From contig DMNE01000376.1 in NCBI GenBank assembly GCA_003453735.1, positions 1 to 7,302 of the forward strand: a stretch of 7,302 nt of DNA, given 5' to 3'. The stretch comes from Nitrospiraceae bacterium. Its GTDB lineage: Bacteria; Nitrospirota; Thermodesulfovibrionia; Thermodesulfovibrionales; UBA9159. Of the stretch, positions 1-5,555 are shown one piece after another; positions within the stretch are counted from its first letter, which is position 1, and each line of letters starts with the position of its first letter. A program made the translations under genes and the position numbers. The notes under the pieces were generated by a model. That model was not told where the DNA came from. It did not search any database and saw only the letters and a list, made by a program, of their open reading frames with translations.

Positions 1-485
1 TATGCCTCTTTGATGCTCTCTTTGTCATGGAGGGTGCCCCTCACATACAAGGGTTTCTGTTTTACGGTGAAGAATACTTTGATCGTTCGCGGATAGAAGT
101 GGTTGGTGCCTTCATGGGCAAAGCCGTGCAACTTACCATGTTCATGCCATTTCTGCATCCTCCGCATGTACTCATCCGTATACGGATTGCTCAAGTCGCC
201 TTCAAGGTAAACATCGAGCGAACTCTGCTCAATGCCTCTCCATGTCGCCGCAATGATCTGAATCGGAACGTCCTGGGGTAATGACTTGAGGAAGTTTGAA
301 AAAGTGGTCGATGCCTTCTGGATCTCCTCTGGGCTCCTGCCATCGATATTTATCCCGTCTATTTCCCACATCATTCCAACCGACCCGTCATACAGGAGAT
401 ATGCTCCACCCTGGAAAGCTTGTGGATATATGAGGTCGGTGAAAAACGGCTTGTCGAAAAGCAGCTCCATACATTTTCTCAGCAT
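1..485 (-). CDS. traC: TraC/VirB4-like T4SS assembly ATPase, N-terminal part (cut by window edge)
   Basis: This frame is open from an ATG at 485 to the left edge, giving 161 codons without a stop. TraC is the cytoplasmic VirB4-class ATPase that powers pilus assembly in F-type systems. Only the N-terminal domain is present: residues 8-23 (LLFDKPFFTDLIYPQA) lead into YLLYDGSVGMMWEIDG at about 29-44. Next comes a helical stretch around 52-70 and the strand PIQIIAATW at 74-82, matching the layout of the TraC N-terminal domain. The Walker motifs would lie beyond the window. The ATG follows the traV stop by one base (TGAGATG), which suggests translational coupling. The ribosome binding site is weak (GGAA seven bases upstream), and a second ATG at codon 6 (470) is possible. 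The assignment rests on domain feel plus position after traV, as in F. Confidence 0.82.
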   Translation of the reverse strand, partial: MLRKCMELLFDKPFFTDLIYPQAFQGGAYLLYDGSVGMMWEIDGINIDGRSPEEIQKASTTFSNFLKSLPQDVPIQIIAATWRGIEQSSLDVYLEGDLSNPYTDEYMRRMQKWHEHGKLHGFAHEGTNHFYPRTIKVFFTVKQKPLYVRGTLHDKESIKEA

Positions 486-486
486 C

Positions 487-987
487 TCAGCGTTCCGCCG
501 GCGGAACCGGAGCGAGTCCCTGTGTGCGAGACGATGCCTGAGTAGAAGATGACCCGGACTTAAGGGAAGACTCGGGTGGGGCCTGTGCTTCGGCTGCTGC
601 ACTGGATGCCTCAGAGGCTGGGGGAAGTACTGATCTTTTCCTGACCAAAGGGGAAGAGTCCTCCCACTGCTCCTCAATGTACCACTTCTCCTCTTTCAGC
701 CGCACGAATATCCAGTGGCCCACGACAAGGTCATGCGAGGGAGTGACATGGTCATATATCCAGATCCTGGCAATTTGAGGAGGGGTGATAACCGGTACGT
801 ACGGCAGATCGGACCTGTCCGCACCCGGGAGATTAGATACCCTGCCGGGCTGAAGCCCGCCCTCCCCCATCGCCCTGGCAAGTATCTGCTCCGGAGTACC
901 TGTGGAGCGCCTCTCACTGCCTGCACAGCTACTTAGAACTGCTAAGATCATAGCTATCGTAATAACTCTTATTGCGGCTGAGCGCAT
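487..987 (-). CDS. traV: TraV-like outer-membrane lipoprotein of the T4SS core
   Basis: This 166-residue protein has a lipoprotein signal: basic MRSAAIR, a hydrophobic run, then lipobox LSSC with the lipidated cysteine at residue 21. TraV anchors the TraK/TraB core complex to the outer membrane. The TraV-type signature appears as PPQIARIWIYDH at about 69-80, followed by VVGHWIFVRL and the KWYIEE segment. The last ~45 residues are rich in Ser, Ala, Pro, Gln and Glu and look disordered, a tail extending past the conserved module. F TraV is of similar total length (171). The lipobox cysteine is the only cysteine. The start is fixed by a strong GGGAGG five bases before ATG at 987; the gene therefore begins inside the end of traB (59-base overlap). 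It ends with TGA one base before the traC ATG. Confidence 0.85.
   Translation of the reverse strand: MRSAAIRVITIAMILAVLSSCAGSERRSTGTPEQILARAMGEGGLQPGRVSNLPGADRSDLPYVPVITPPQIARIWIYDHVTPSHDLVVGHWIFVRLKEEKWYIEEQWEDSSPLVRKRSVLPPASEASSAAAEAQAPPESSLKSGSSSTQASSRTQGLAPVPPAER
492..507. repeat. 16-bp perfect palindrome at the traV/traC junction
   Basis: GTTCCGCCGGCGGAAC equals its own reverse complement. As RNA it can form a six-base-pair stem with a CCGG loop. It lies in the last codons of traV (V-P-P-A-E-R), seven bases before the traC ATG and covering the place where its ribosome binding site should be. It has no following U-run, so it is not an intrinsic terminator. It could slow traC initiation unless ribosomes finishing traV melt it. 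It could also be chance in a Pro/Ala-coding GC-rich stretch. Confidence 0.4.
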
Positions 988-2122
988 TCATGCCTCCCGT
1001 GATCCTGATGCCGGATGTTATGTAGAGATACCCCCTGGTGCCCGCGCGAACTACTACCGTGGGAATGAGGTTCTGTATCTGCTTGTCAAAGAATTGCTTT
1101 GAGGCGGTCGCAAAATCGGCCGCTCCTTTGAGTGCGCCATACTCAGCAGAGGACCCGACAATATTGGTCGCCGTCTGAACTCCGTAGGGAGATGCCCCGA
1201 GTGTCGTAGATTCCTGAGACCTCGCCATGCCGGTCGCAATCCCCTCGAGGAAAGACGATATGCCGACCGTGCCGAAGAAGGTCCCCGCATGTCTTTCGAC
1301 CTCACCTTTCATGCCGAAGTCGCCGTTTCTGTCCGTAACATATCCGGTCATATCAGCTTCAAAGCTATTGCCGTCGGGCCATACGCATGACATCTTTACG
1401 ACCTTGATGTCTGCGATCTTTTCGCCGGTATTACCCTGGGCCTTCCCAAGGAAGAAACAGCCCCTGAGCGGCACCGCAGATCTGTTTGGGCCTACAAAAG
1501 CCTTGTCGATCACTCCGGCCACCGGCATTTGAGGGCCAGACTCCGGAGCAAAAGCCTCTGAGGTAAGGGTGAAGGACGCAAAAGACCCCGCGGGCAGAAA
1601 GAGGTCGGAGATTCCTTTTGTTTCTTTGGCGAGTTTTTCCTCTTTCTTTTCGGATGGCGTTGCCTCAGAAACATCGATTTTCAAAAGTCTGGGCGCTTCC
1701 TGTTTTTTCAATGGCATGGTCACCTCCGCTGGCGGCGAGGCAGTGCCGGGGGCCAGGGGCTGCATCCGCTCCGTCTTCTGCGCGGGTTTCAGAATCCTCT
1801 CGAGTTCTCTGAGGGATTCCGACTTTTCCTGGTCCTTCTGTGGTGTGTTCAACCCCGGCTTCTTTACCTTCTCCTGTTCGTCTTCTTTCTTCGCGGACTT
1901 CTCTTTGTCTTTTTCAAGTTCTTCAACCTTCTTTCTGAGCGCTTCGTAATCCGCTTTCAGACGGTCCTCGGCGGTAACGCTCCCCGTTCCTTTCACGACC
2001 TCTTGAGTAATCTTCTTGCGAGGGCCGGTAGCAAGGACATAGATCACTATACCGGCCACCGCCGCGATGATCAGAAGTTTCCTGTTCTTCGCAAGAAAAG
2101 CCGCTATTGCCTTAAAGTTCAT
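929..2122 (-). CDS. traB: TraB-like (VirB10/TrbI family) envelope-spanning T4SS channel protein
   Basis: TraB spans the envelope, linking the inner-membrane platform to the TraK/TraV outer-membrane ring. The 397-residue product (from ATG 2122) has a short basic cytoplasmic end, one membrane helix at about 16-32, and a Lys/Glu-rich coiled coil at about 50-110. A Pro-rich spacer at about 120-150 follows, then the C-terminal VirB10 β-domain starting at LPAGSFASFTLTSEAFAP (about 176-193). Further β-domain hallmarks are PVAGVIDKAFVGPN, GCFFLGKAQG and SFEADMTGYV. Near 280-300 is FFGTVGISSFLEGIATGM, resembling the antenna region, and the protein closes with PTVVVRAGTRGYLYI. An in-frame GTG at 2128 is also possible, but GAGGTGGAG sits correctly for the ATG. 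The gene starts two bases after the traK TGA (TGATTATG) and ends with TAG inside traV. Confidence 0.9.
   Translation of the reverse strand: MNFKAIAAFLAKNRKLLIIAAVAGIVIYVLATGPRKKITQEVVKGTGSVTAEDRLKADYEALRKKVEELEKDKEKSAKKEDEQEKVKKPGLNTPQKDQEKSESLRELERILKPAQKTERMQPLAPGTASPPAEVTMPLKKQEAPRLLKIDVSEATPSEKKEEKLAKETKGISDLFLPAGSFASFTLTSEAFAPESGPQMPVAGVIDKAFVGPNRSAVPLRGCFFLGKAQGNTGEKIADIKVVKMSCVWPDGNSFEADMTGYVTDRNGDFGMKGEVERHAGTFFGTVGISSFLEGIATGMARSQESTTLGASPYGVQTATNIVGSSAEYGALKGAADFATASKQFFDKQIQNLIPTVVVRAGTRGYLYITSGIRITGGMNALSRNKSYYDSYDLSSSK
993..998 (-). promoter_or_regulatory. Ribosome binding site of traV
   Basis: The minus strand reads GGGAGG, then five bases (catga), then the ATG at 987. It lies inside traB coding sequence and decides the traV start, making the 59-base traB/traV overlap credible. 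Confidence 0.75.
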
Positions 2123-2124
2123 AA

Positions 2125-2793
2125 TCACTCCACCTCAAAAATAAAATAGCCTCTGCGCCCGTAGGTCGCACCCGCCACCAGTCCTTTCATGCTGATCCCC
2201 TTGATATCGAAGTTTGGATGATCCGTCATGTCGACAATGTAGCCTTTCAGGTAGACGGCGTCATAGACTGTTTCAGCAGTCAGTTGAATCGGTGTGTCTA
2301 TAATCACTTGACTGGTCTGGCTGATTGATACCCCGTCGATGTCCTCACCGACTATCATGGCCTTAATGAGGCCGGCGGGCGTAAGGCCTGCGCTATTCAC
2401 TTTTCGGATGCGCTCGGAGACATCCTCGATATTATTGATTATCCTTACAGACCTGTCCCTCAGACCGGGGATCGTGCTGACGAGACTGACTATTTTGGAC
2501 TTTCCGTCCGTCATCACCACATATATGTCGCCGGTAAGGTTTTCCACAAGAGGCTGTATGTAGAGCGTGTCGGAGGTATTCTGAAGAGAAATCGCATCGG
2601 GCGAGAATCCCAGTATGACGTGAGCTATACGATCGCCCTGGAACACCACCTCCGTAGGGTTCTGATACGCCACCTTGACGAGGGCATTGCCGTTATAAAG
2701 TATGGTTCGCTCCGCATGCGCGGTGGCAGTCGCGGTAAAGATGATGGCAAATGCCAGGAAAAGGAACCGTGATATCCGGATAAATGCCTACAT
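2125..2793 (-). CDS. traK: TraK-like secretin-related T4SS core protein, with amber TAG as codon 2
   Basis: TraK is the periplasmic secretin-like subunit that forms the outer-membrane ring with TraV and binds TraB. Reading from ATG 2793 gives 222 codons (F TraK is 242), but codon 2 (2790-2788) is TAG. Just after it comes an obvious signal peptide, AFIRISRFLFLAFAIIF then TATATAHA, with cleavage predicted after A27. The mature part opens with ERTILYNGNALVKVAYQNP. The conserved body includes VVFQGDRIAHVILG and ends in GATYGRRGYFIFEVE. A ribosome site AGGGGAAG precedes the ATG. Only a late GTG at 2673 gives an unbroken frame (182 residues), and it lacks the signal peptide, so it could not reach the periplasm. 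Changing minus-strand T2790 to A makes codon 2 AAG (Lys), an ideal signal-peptide start, and restores the traE stop. The gene is thus disrupted by one base, or this is a sequence error. Confidence 0.85.
2128..2136 (-). promoter_or_regulatory. Ribosome binding site of traB
   Basis: The minus strand reads GAGGTGGAG within the last codons of traK, five bases before the ATG at 2122. It overlaps the alternative GTG at 2128, so it favours the ATG start. Confidence 0.6.
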
Positions 2794-3419
2794 CGCTTCC
2801 CCTGGTCCGCCGATGCTGTTGGAGCTGACTCTTCAGCAGCCTTGATATTCCCGCCGCTTGCCACAACTTCGTTGTCATAAGAGGTGACCTCCAGCCCAAA
2901 CGGGTTCCACTTTCTCGTGGGCGCCTTCTGGCACCTTAATGTGTAACGCAATTTCTCCCTCTTCGTTTCCTGCCCGTAGACGTATGACATTCGGGTGGCT
3001 TCTATCTCGATACTGAATGTCTCCCCGTCCCCTGTCACCTTCACGCCGAGGGGCGTGGTTTGGATGCTCATATCCGACTTCTGTATTTCTGACATGTCGC
3101 TTTCGAGCGTGTGCTTCATCGCACTCGCGAGCTTCGGAGACATGAGAAGATAGGCGGTCTGGTACTGGTCTTTGACCGAGTATTGATTGACGTTCCCGAG
3201 GAACGAAATGAATGACAGGCCAAAGTAGCCCGCGGCCTCTTCCGGTACGTAGCCGACATAGGCGGAGCCGATAACGTTCGAGGGGTTCACATAGATAATC
3301 CGCTGCCTGACGGCGAAGAAGCCGAGTGCCATGATGACCAGCGACTCCACGGCCACAAGAAGCGTCAGAAGTCTGATGGTGAAGCGGGCGTCCTCCCCAT
3401 ATCCGACAAAAAGATTCAC
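2625..3419 (-). CDS. traE: TraE-like inner-membrane T4SS protein, stop codon apparently lost
   Basis: TraE is the VirB8-like subunit of F-type systems: one membrane helix and a periplasmic domain. From GTG 3419 the product has a membrane segment at about 14-37 (RFTIRLLTLLVAVESLVIM), a periplasmic strand-helix domain with VTGDGETFSIEIEATRMSYV, and the conserved-looking end RKWNPFGLEVTSYDNEVV. The start is set by AAGGAG nine bases upstream; longer upstream frames would run into traL. The natural end is expected at codon 210 (2792-2790), where the sequence reads TGT just at the traK ATG; TGA there would give 209 residues (F TraE is 188). Without it, translation continues about 55 codons through the traK signal region in the wrong frame, producing Arg/Ser/Pro-rich sequence that looks non-native, and stops at 2625. 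See the traK entry for the shared base. Confidence 0.85.
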   Translation of the reverse strand: MNLFVGYGEDARFTIRLLTLLVAVESLVIMALGFFAVRQRIIYVNPSNVIGSAYVGYVPEEAAGYFGLSFISFLGNVNQYSVKDQYQTAYLLMSPKLASAMKHTLESDMSEIQKSDMSIQTTPLGVKVTGDGETFSIEIEATRMSYVYGQETKREKLRYTLRCQKAPTRKWNPFGLEVTSYDNEVVASGGNIKAAEESAPTASADQGKRCRHLSGYHGSFSWHLPSSLPRLPPRMRSEPYFITAMPSSRWRIRTLRRWCSRAIV

Positions 3420-3428
3420 TCCGTCGAT

Positions 3429-3434
3429 CTCCTT
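3429..3434 (-). promoter_or_regulatory. Ribosome binding site of traE
   Basis: The minus strand reads AAGGAG nine bases before GTG 3419, in the 46-base gap after traL. It is the reason for choosing a GTG start over the longer upstream frame. Confidence 0.7.
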
Positions 3435-3465
3435 TTTATTACGTCTAAACTGAGATGGCCGGGGA

Positions 3466-3723
3466 TCAGAATCTGTACTTGCCGTAGCGGCAGAACAGAT
3501 TCCACAGGCCGGCTGAATAGAACAGATGAAGTATATAGCCCCTCTTATGGTGGTCAGCGATCCTCTGCACAACGGCGCCGAGCCCCAGCATTACGAAGAT
3601 GGAAAGCGTCTGGTTGACCCCGCACAGTATGAGGAATCCCATTACGGCAAAACCCACTGCCCAGACTTCGGGGTCATAGAGAAACCGCAGGGGCCTGTCG
3701 ATGTACTTGGGCGACCAGGCCAT
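3466..3723 (-). CDS. traL: TraL-like inner-membrane pilus assembly protein
   Basis: TraL is a small VirB3-like membrane protein needed for F-pilus assembly. The 85-residue product opens with YIDRPLRFLY at about 7-16, matching the family's basic N-terminal segment. Two closely spaced hydrophobic segments follow at about 19-36 and 39-53 (WAVGFAVMGFLILCG, LSIFVMLGLGAVV). The basic stretch HHKRG comes next, then an aromatic C-terminus (HLFYSAGLWNLFCRYG). F TraL is similar in size (91). The ATG at 3723 shares one base with the pilin stop (TAATG), indicating coupled translation. A GTG at 3762 would lengthen it by 13 residues but lies inside the pilin gene without a ribosome site. Identification rests on sequence pattern and on position between pilin and traE. 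Confidence 0.85.
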   Translation of the reverse strand: MAWSPKYIDRPLRFLYDPEVWAVGFAVMGFLILCGVNQTLSIFVMLGLGAVVQRIADHHKRGYILHLFYSAGLWNLFCRYGKYRF

Positions 3724-4058
3724 TAGCTGCCGCTGCTCCCCCAGCTCGTAAAGAGGTTCCACAAGGATTCGCCCAGTCCTCCGTACACACCGAGAAGGAT
3801 ACCGAAGACAAGGGCAATAATCCCGAACACCCGGTGTCTGTGGGATAGGAAGCCAATGATTGCGGCGAGCATAGAGCAGAAAAAAAGGGCCTTACCCCAA
3901 CCGCCGCTTGCAAAGGTCTTGAGTGCCTGCACGATGGAATTCCCCGGCGCATCGTCCAGGCCGGTGCCGCTTCCCGATGCGTATACCGCCGAAGGGCCAA
4001 TGGCGAGCAGGACGACGAGCACTATGCACGCAAAAAAAGACTTTTTTGTTTTCATCAT
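3723..4058 (-). CDS. traA: TraA-like F-type pilin precursor
   Basis: From ATG 4058 the product is 111 residues. It has a signal peptide (MMKTKK, hydrophobic run, GPSAVYA) with predicted cleavage after residue 27, leaving a mature subunit of about 84 residues. The mature part contains two hydrophobic helices separated by a basic loop: GKALFFCSMLAAIIGFL, loop SHRHR, then VFGIIALVFGILLGVYGGL, with a Gly/Ser C-terminus. This two-helix, short-loop design is that of TraA/VirB2 pilins, which are stored in the inner membrane and assembled into the pilus. AAAGGAG lies five bases before ATG 4058 and eight before the adjacent ATG 4055, so either Met could be used. Upstream codons to TTG 4142 are open but have no suitable ribosome site. 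A 104-base leader with a hairpin separates it from the ATPase gene, the largest gap inside the transfer genes. Confidence 0.85.
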   Translation of the reverse strand: MMKTKKSFFACIVLVVLLAIGPSAVYASGSGTGLDDAPGNSIVQALKTFASGGWGKALFFCSMLAAIIGFLSHRHRVFGIIALVFGILLGVYGGLGESLWNLFTSWGSSGS

Positions 4059-4063
4059 CGTGA

Positions 4064-4070
4064 CTCCTTT
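4064..4070 (-). promoter_or_regulatory. Ribosome binding site of the pilin gene
   Basis: The minus strand reads AAAGGAG, five bases before ATG 4058 and eight before ATG 4055. It is among the strongest sites in the window, fitting an abundantly made pilin, and it rejects the longer frame from 4142. Confidence 0.75.
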
Positions 4071-4079
4071 CGTCTTGGA

Positions 4080-4094
4080 GGCTGCCACGCAGCC
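4080..4094 (-). repeat. Short hairpin in the pilin mRNA leader
   Basis: On the minus strand GGCTGC and GCAGCC flank a three-base loop (GTG), a perfect six-base-pair stem. It ends nine bases before the AAAGGAG ribosome site of the pilin gene. No U-run follows. It could be the stabilising 5' end of a processed pilin message; this is inference. Confidence 0.4.
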
Positions 4095-4162
4095 ATTTGC
4101 TAATGAGATATTAAAAGTGGGCTTTTTGTTTGGCCGCTTCAAAGCACGTCATGGATAAACAT

Positions 4163-4828
4163 TTATTTGTTGTCCTCTCCTGGAAGTGAAAAGAGAGTGT
4201 CAATGAAGCGGCTTCCCGCAGAGGTTGTCTTCGTCTTGATCTGGACAAGGGCGTTCTTCCTGGGCTGGATGAAGCGTATCCTCTCCATGCCGAGTTTCCT
4301 TGCCAGGATGTCCTGATAAGCCTCATCTATACCTAAAACTATTTTCGTTCCGCTGTTGATAATGATGTCAGTGGGAAACGTTTCACAGTTCTGTGTAGCC
4401 AGGGCCAGTCCGCCTCCGAACTTCCTGATCTCACGGAATATCACGCTTATGATATGGTCCTGATCATCGGTGGAGAGAAATTTCTGCGCTTCATCGATGA
4501 AGATGAGCGTGTCCACCTCATCCCTGAAGCCGCGCTGGACGGCCGAGGCAAAGAGGTCCTCCAGTGTGAGTTCAACGAGGTAGCCCTGTTCCTCCACATA
4601 GAGGCTGCTGATGTCATAGCGCCATACCGGCTTAAGCGGGTCAAATGGAGGCGGGACCGATTTGAAGACACCGAGCTGCTGCATCTTCTCCACCCTGTCG
4701 TAAAGGGCTTTCAAAAGGTCCTTAGACTCGTAATGGATGTATTGTTCAAGGTCTTGCGGTTCCGCCGTTTCTATGGCCCTGCCGAAAACCGCCTTTATCT
4801 CCTGCCTCAGTGCCGCCAAGTCCGTCAT
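4163..4828 (-). CDS. HerA/DUF87-type ATPase, C-terminal half (Walker B part)
   Basis: This 221-residue product is the second half of a RecA-fold hexameric ATPase of the HerA/FtsK/DUF87 group. A helical region at about 26-55 (DLEQYIHYESKDLLKALYDR) leads to PPPFDPLKPVWRYDISSLY and ELTLEDLFASAVQRG. The Walker B motif is TLIFIDEAQKF at 107-117. Then follow FREIRKFGGGLALATQ (Q146, the sensor strand position), TKIVLGIDEAYQDILARKLG and a final strand NALVQIK. It has no Walker A; that motif lies in the upstream frame 5473-4895. Its ATG overlaps the TGA of the alternate-frame reading (ATGA, 4828-4825), so it may be translated separately by coupling. It lies between the N-terminal half and the pilin gene. 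A DNA-pumping or transfer-related role is inferred from family and neighbours. Whether it functions without the first half is doubtful unless both halves assemble. Confidence 0.8.
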   Translation of the reverse strand: MTDLAALRQEIKAVFGRAIETAEPQDLEQYIHYESKDLLKALYDRVEKMQQLGVFKSVPPPFDPLKPVWRYDISSLYVEEQGYLVELTLEDLFASAVQRGFRDEVDTLIFIDEAQKFLSTDDQDHIISVIFREIRKFGGGLALATQNCETFPTDIIINSGTKIVLGIDEAYQDILARKLGMERIRFIQPRKNALVQIKTKTTSAGSRFIDTLFSLPGEDNK

Positions 4829-4905
4829 ACCTTGGCTGGCAAGAAGGTCATCCTCAGACGCCTCATGAGGTTCCTGATATCTGCAAATCCGCCTCTAATC
4901 GCTAA
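4825..4905 (-). other. Probable frameshift region linking the two halves of the HerA-like ATPase
   Basis: In the frame of both halves, TAG stands at 4897-4895 and the next 22 codons (RRICRYQEPHEASEDD...) look unlike protein. In another frame the same bases read IRGGFADIRNLMRRLRMTF then LPAKV, an amphipathic helix with G/C-rich third positions like the neighbours. Removing one T from GATTAG (4895-4900) joins LYEDISD to RGGFADIRNL smoothly. That frame ends in TGA overlapping the ATG at 4828. The result is either two coupled subunits (216 + 221 residues) or, if a second one-base change lies near 4826, one ATPase of about 437 residues. Confidence 0.6.
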
Positions 4906-5473
4906 TGTCTTCGTACAGGCGGCCAAAGAGTTCGGACACCTCATGCATGTGACCGAAGACAAAATCCTGGAGTTTGCCGTAGATGAAGCGATGCAGGTCG
5001 TCAAGCGCAGGCATTTTTTTTGAGTCAGGTTTCCACGTTTGAGGGTCGTAGTAGTTAAAGCCATGCAAAGCGTATAACTGCCTGAGAGCATAACTGAGTA
5101 CCGCCTCTTCCCTTGAGGAAAGCCTCTCCGAGTACTTGTTTATGATCCGTACCAGTGAATTGATTCTCTTCCTTACCCCGCCGTAGACAGGAGAAGGGTT
5201 TATGGTGAGGGGATTAATGCCGTAGGGACTTGTTTCAGAGAACTCGACAGATGAAGTGTAATCGGGGTCGGTAAGGATATCCCCGTGCGGGTCGAAGATG
5301 ACGATACGGAACTTCTGGCTTTGCAGCTGTCTGGTAACGTCGCGTATGCGGTGAGTCTTGCCGGAGCCGGACCCTCCTATCAGTATCCAGTGGCCGTTGA
5401 CAAGAGTTGATGTATCCCATTTGACGACCTCGCGGGGATTGGCCTTATTGATGCCTATATATACTTCTGCCAT
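4895..5473 (-). CDS. HerA/DUF87-type ATPase, N-terminal half (Walker A part), ends at in-frame TAG
   Basis: This 192-residue frame carries the nucleotide-binding start of a HerA/DUF87-type ATPase. The strand HWILIGGSGSGKTH contains Walker A at 34-40 (GSGSGKT). IVIFDPHGD at 57-65 is the strand after Walker A typical of HerA-like and conjugation ATPases. NPLTINPSP and a helical domain follow (LVRIINKYSERLSSREEAVL, ALDDLHRFIYGKLQDF). It lacks Walker B, which lies in 4828-4163 in the same reading phase. It stops at TAG right after LYEDISD, probably through a one-base insertion. The ATG at 5473 has no clear ribosome site; an in-frame TGA at 5482 rules out an earlier start, so initiation may be weak. 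An 82-base gap with a strong hairpin separates it from parA. Related ATPases pump DNA or partner nucleases; a transfer role here is inference. Confidence 0.8.
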   Translation of the reverse strand: MAEVYIGINKANPREVVKWDTSTLVNGHWILIGGSGSGKTHRIRDVTRQLQSQKFRIVIFDPHGDILTDPDYTSSVEFSETSPYGINPLTINPSPVYGGVRKRINSLVRIINKYSERLSSREEAVLSYALRQLYALHGFNYYDPQTWKPDSKKMPALDDLHRFIYGKLQDFVFGHMHEVSELFGRLYEDISD

Positions 5474-5494
5474 ATGATATCAACTTTGTGGGGA

Positions 5495-5525
5495 GCCGGA
5501 AGGAGGCACATGGCCTCCCTCCGGC
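5495..5525 (-). repeat. Strong 13-bp RNA hairpin between parA and the ATPase gene
   Basis: On the minus strand GCCGGAGGGAGGC pairs with GCCTCCTTCCGGC around a five-base loop (CATGT). Twelve pairs are Watson-Crick and one is G·U. On plus-strand RNA that position would be an A-C mismatch, so the structure fits the direction of transcription. It is followed by CTCCCCACAAAG, with no U-run, so it is not a classical terminator. It ends 21 bases before the ATPase ATG and may act as a processing or stability element that sets different levels for ParA and the ATPase. Confidence 0.6.
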
Positions 5526-5555
5526 CGGGGGGATACGCAGACTCTATAAAGAATA

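Noticed and set aside
27..552. Plus-strand open frames near the left edge.
   Set aside because: They are antisense to the traC start and traV end, whose protein sequence, spacing and operon order are convincing.
1569..1949. A Ser/Phe-rich plus-strand open frame of 126 codons.
   Set aside because: It is the antisense shadow of the Lys/Glu-rich coiled coil of traB.
2788..2793. ATG-TAG as a deliberate start-stop regulatory element before traK.
   Set aside because: It would leave the traK signal peptide with no usable start codon and the traE tail unexplained; the substitution model is simpler.
4107..4135. A sigma-70 promoter before the pilin gene (TTGAAG ... TAATAT).
   Set aside because: The spacing between the two boxes is about 23 bases, too long for a confident call.
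4059..4142. Longer pilin start at TTG 4142.
   Set aside because: It would place 28 polar residues before a normal signal peptide and ignore the strong AAAGGAG before ATG 4058.
2788..4897. Reassignment of TAG to an amino acid, since TAG interrupts both traK and the HerA-like ATPase.
   Set aside because: Recoding would not explain the missing traE stop, which a single base at 2790 does. In the ATPase, reading through TAG gives unprotein-like sequence. traB also ends in TAG, although readthrough there would add only four residues, so that point alone is weak.
4454..5023. A 189-codon plus-strand open frame.
   Set aside because: It lies antisense to both ATPase halves, which carry clear Walker motifs in the other strand; no domain or ribosome site supports it.
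5495..5525. Rho-independent terminator between parA and the ATPase gene.
   Set aside because: The stem is strong but no U-run follows on either strand.
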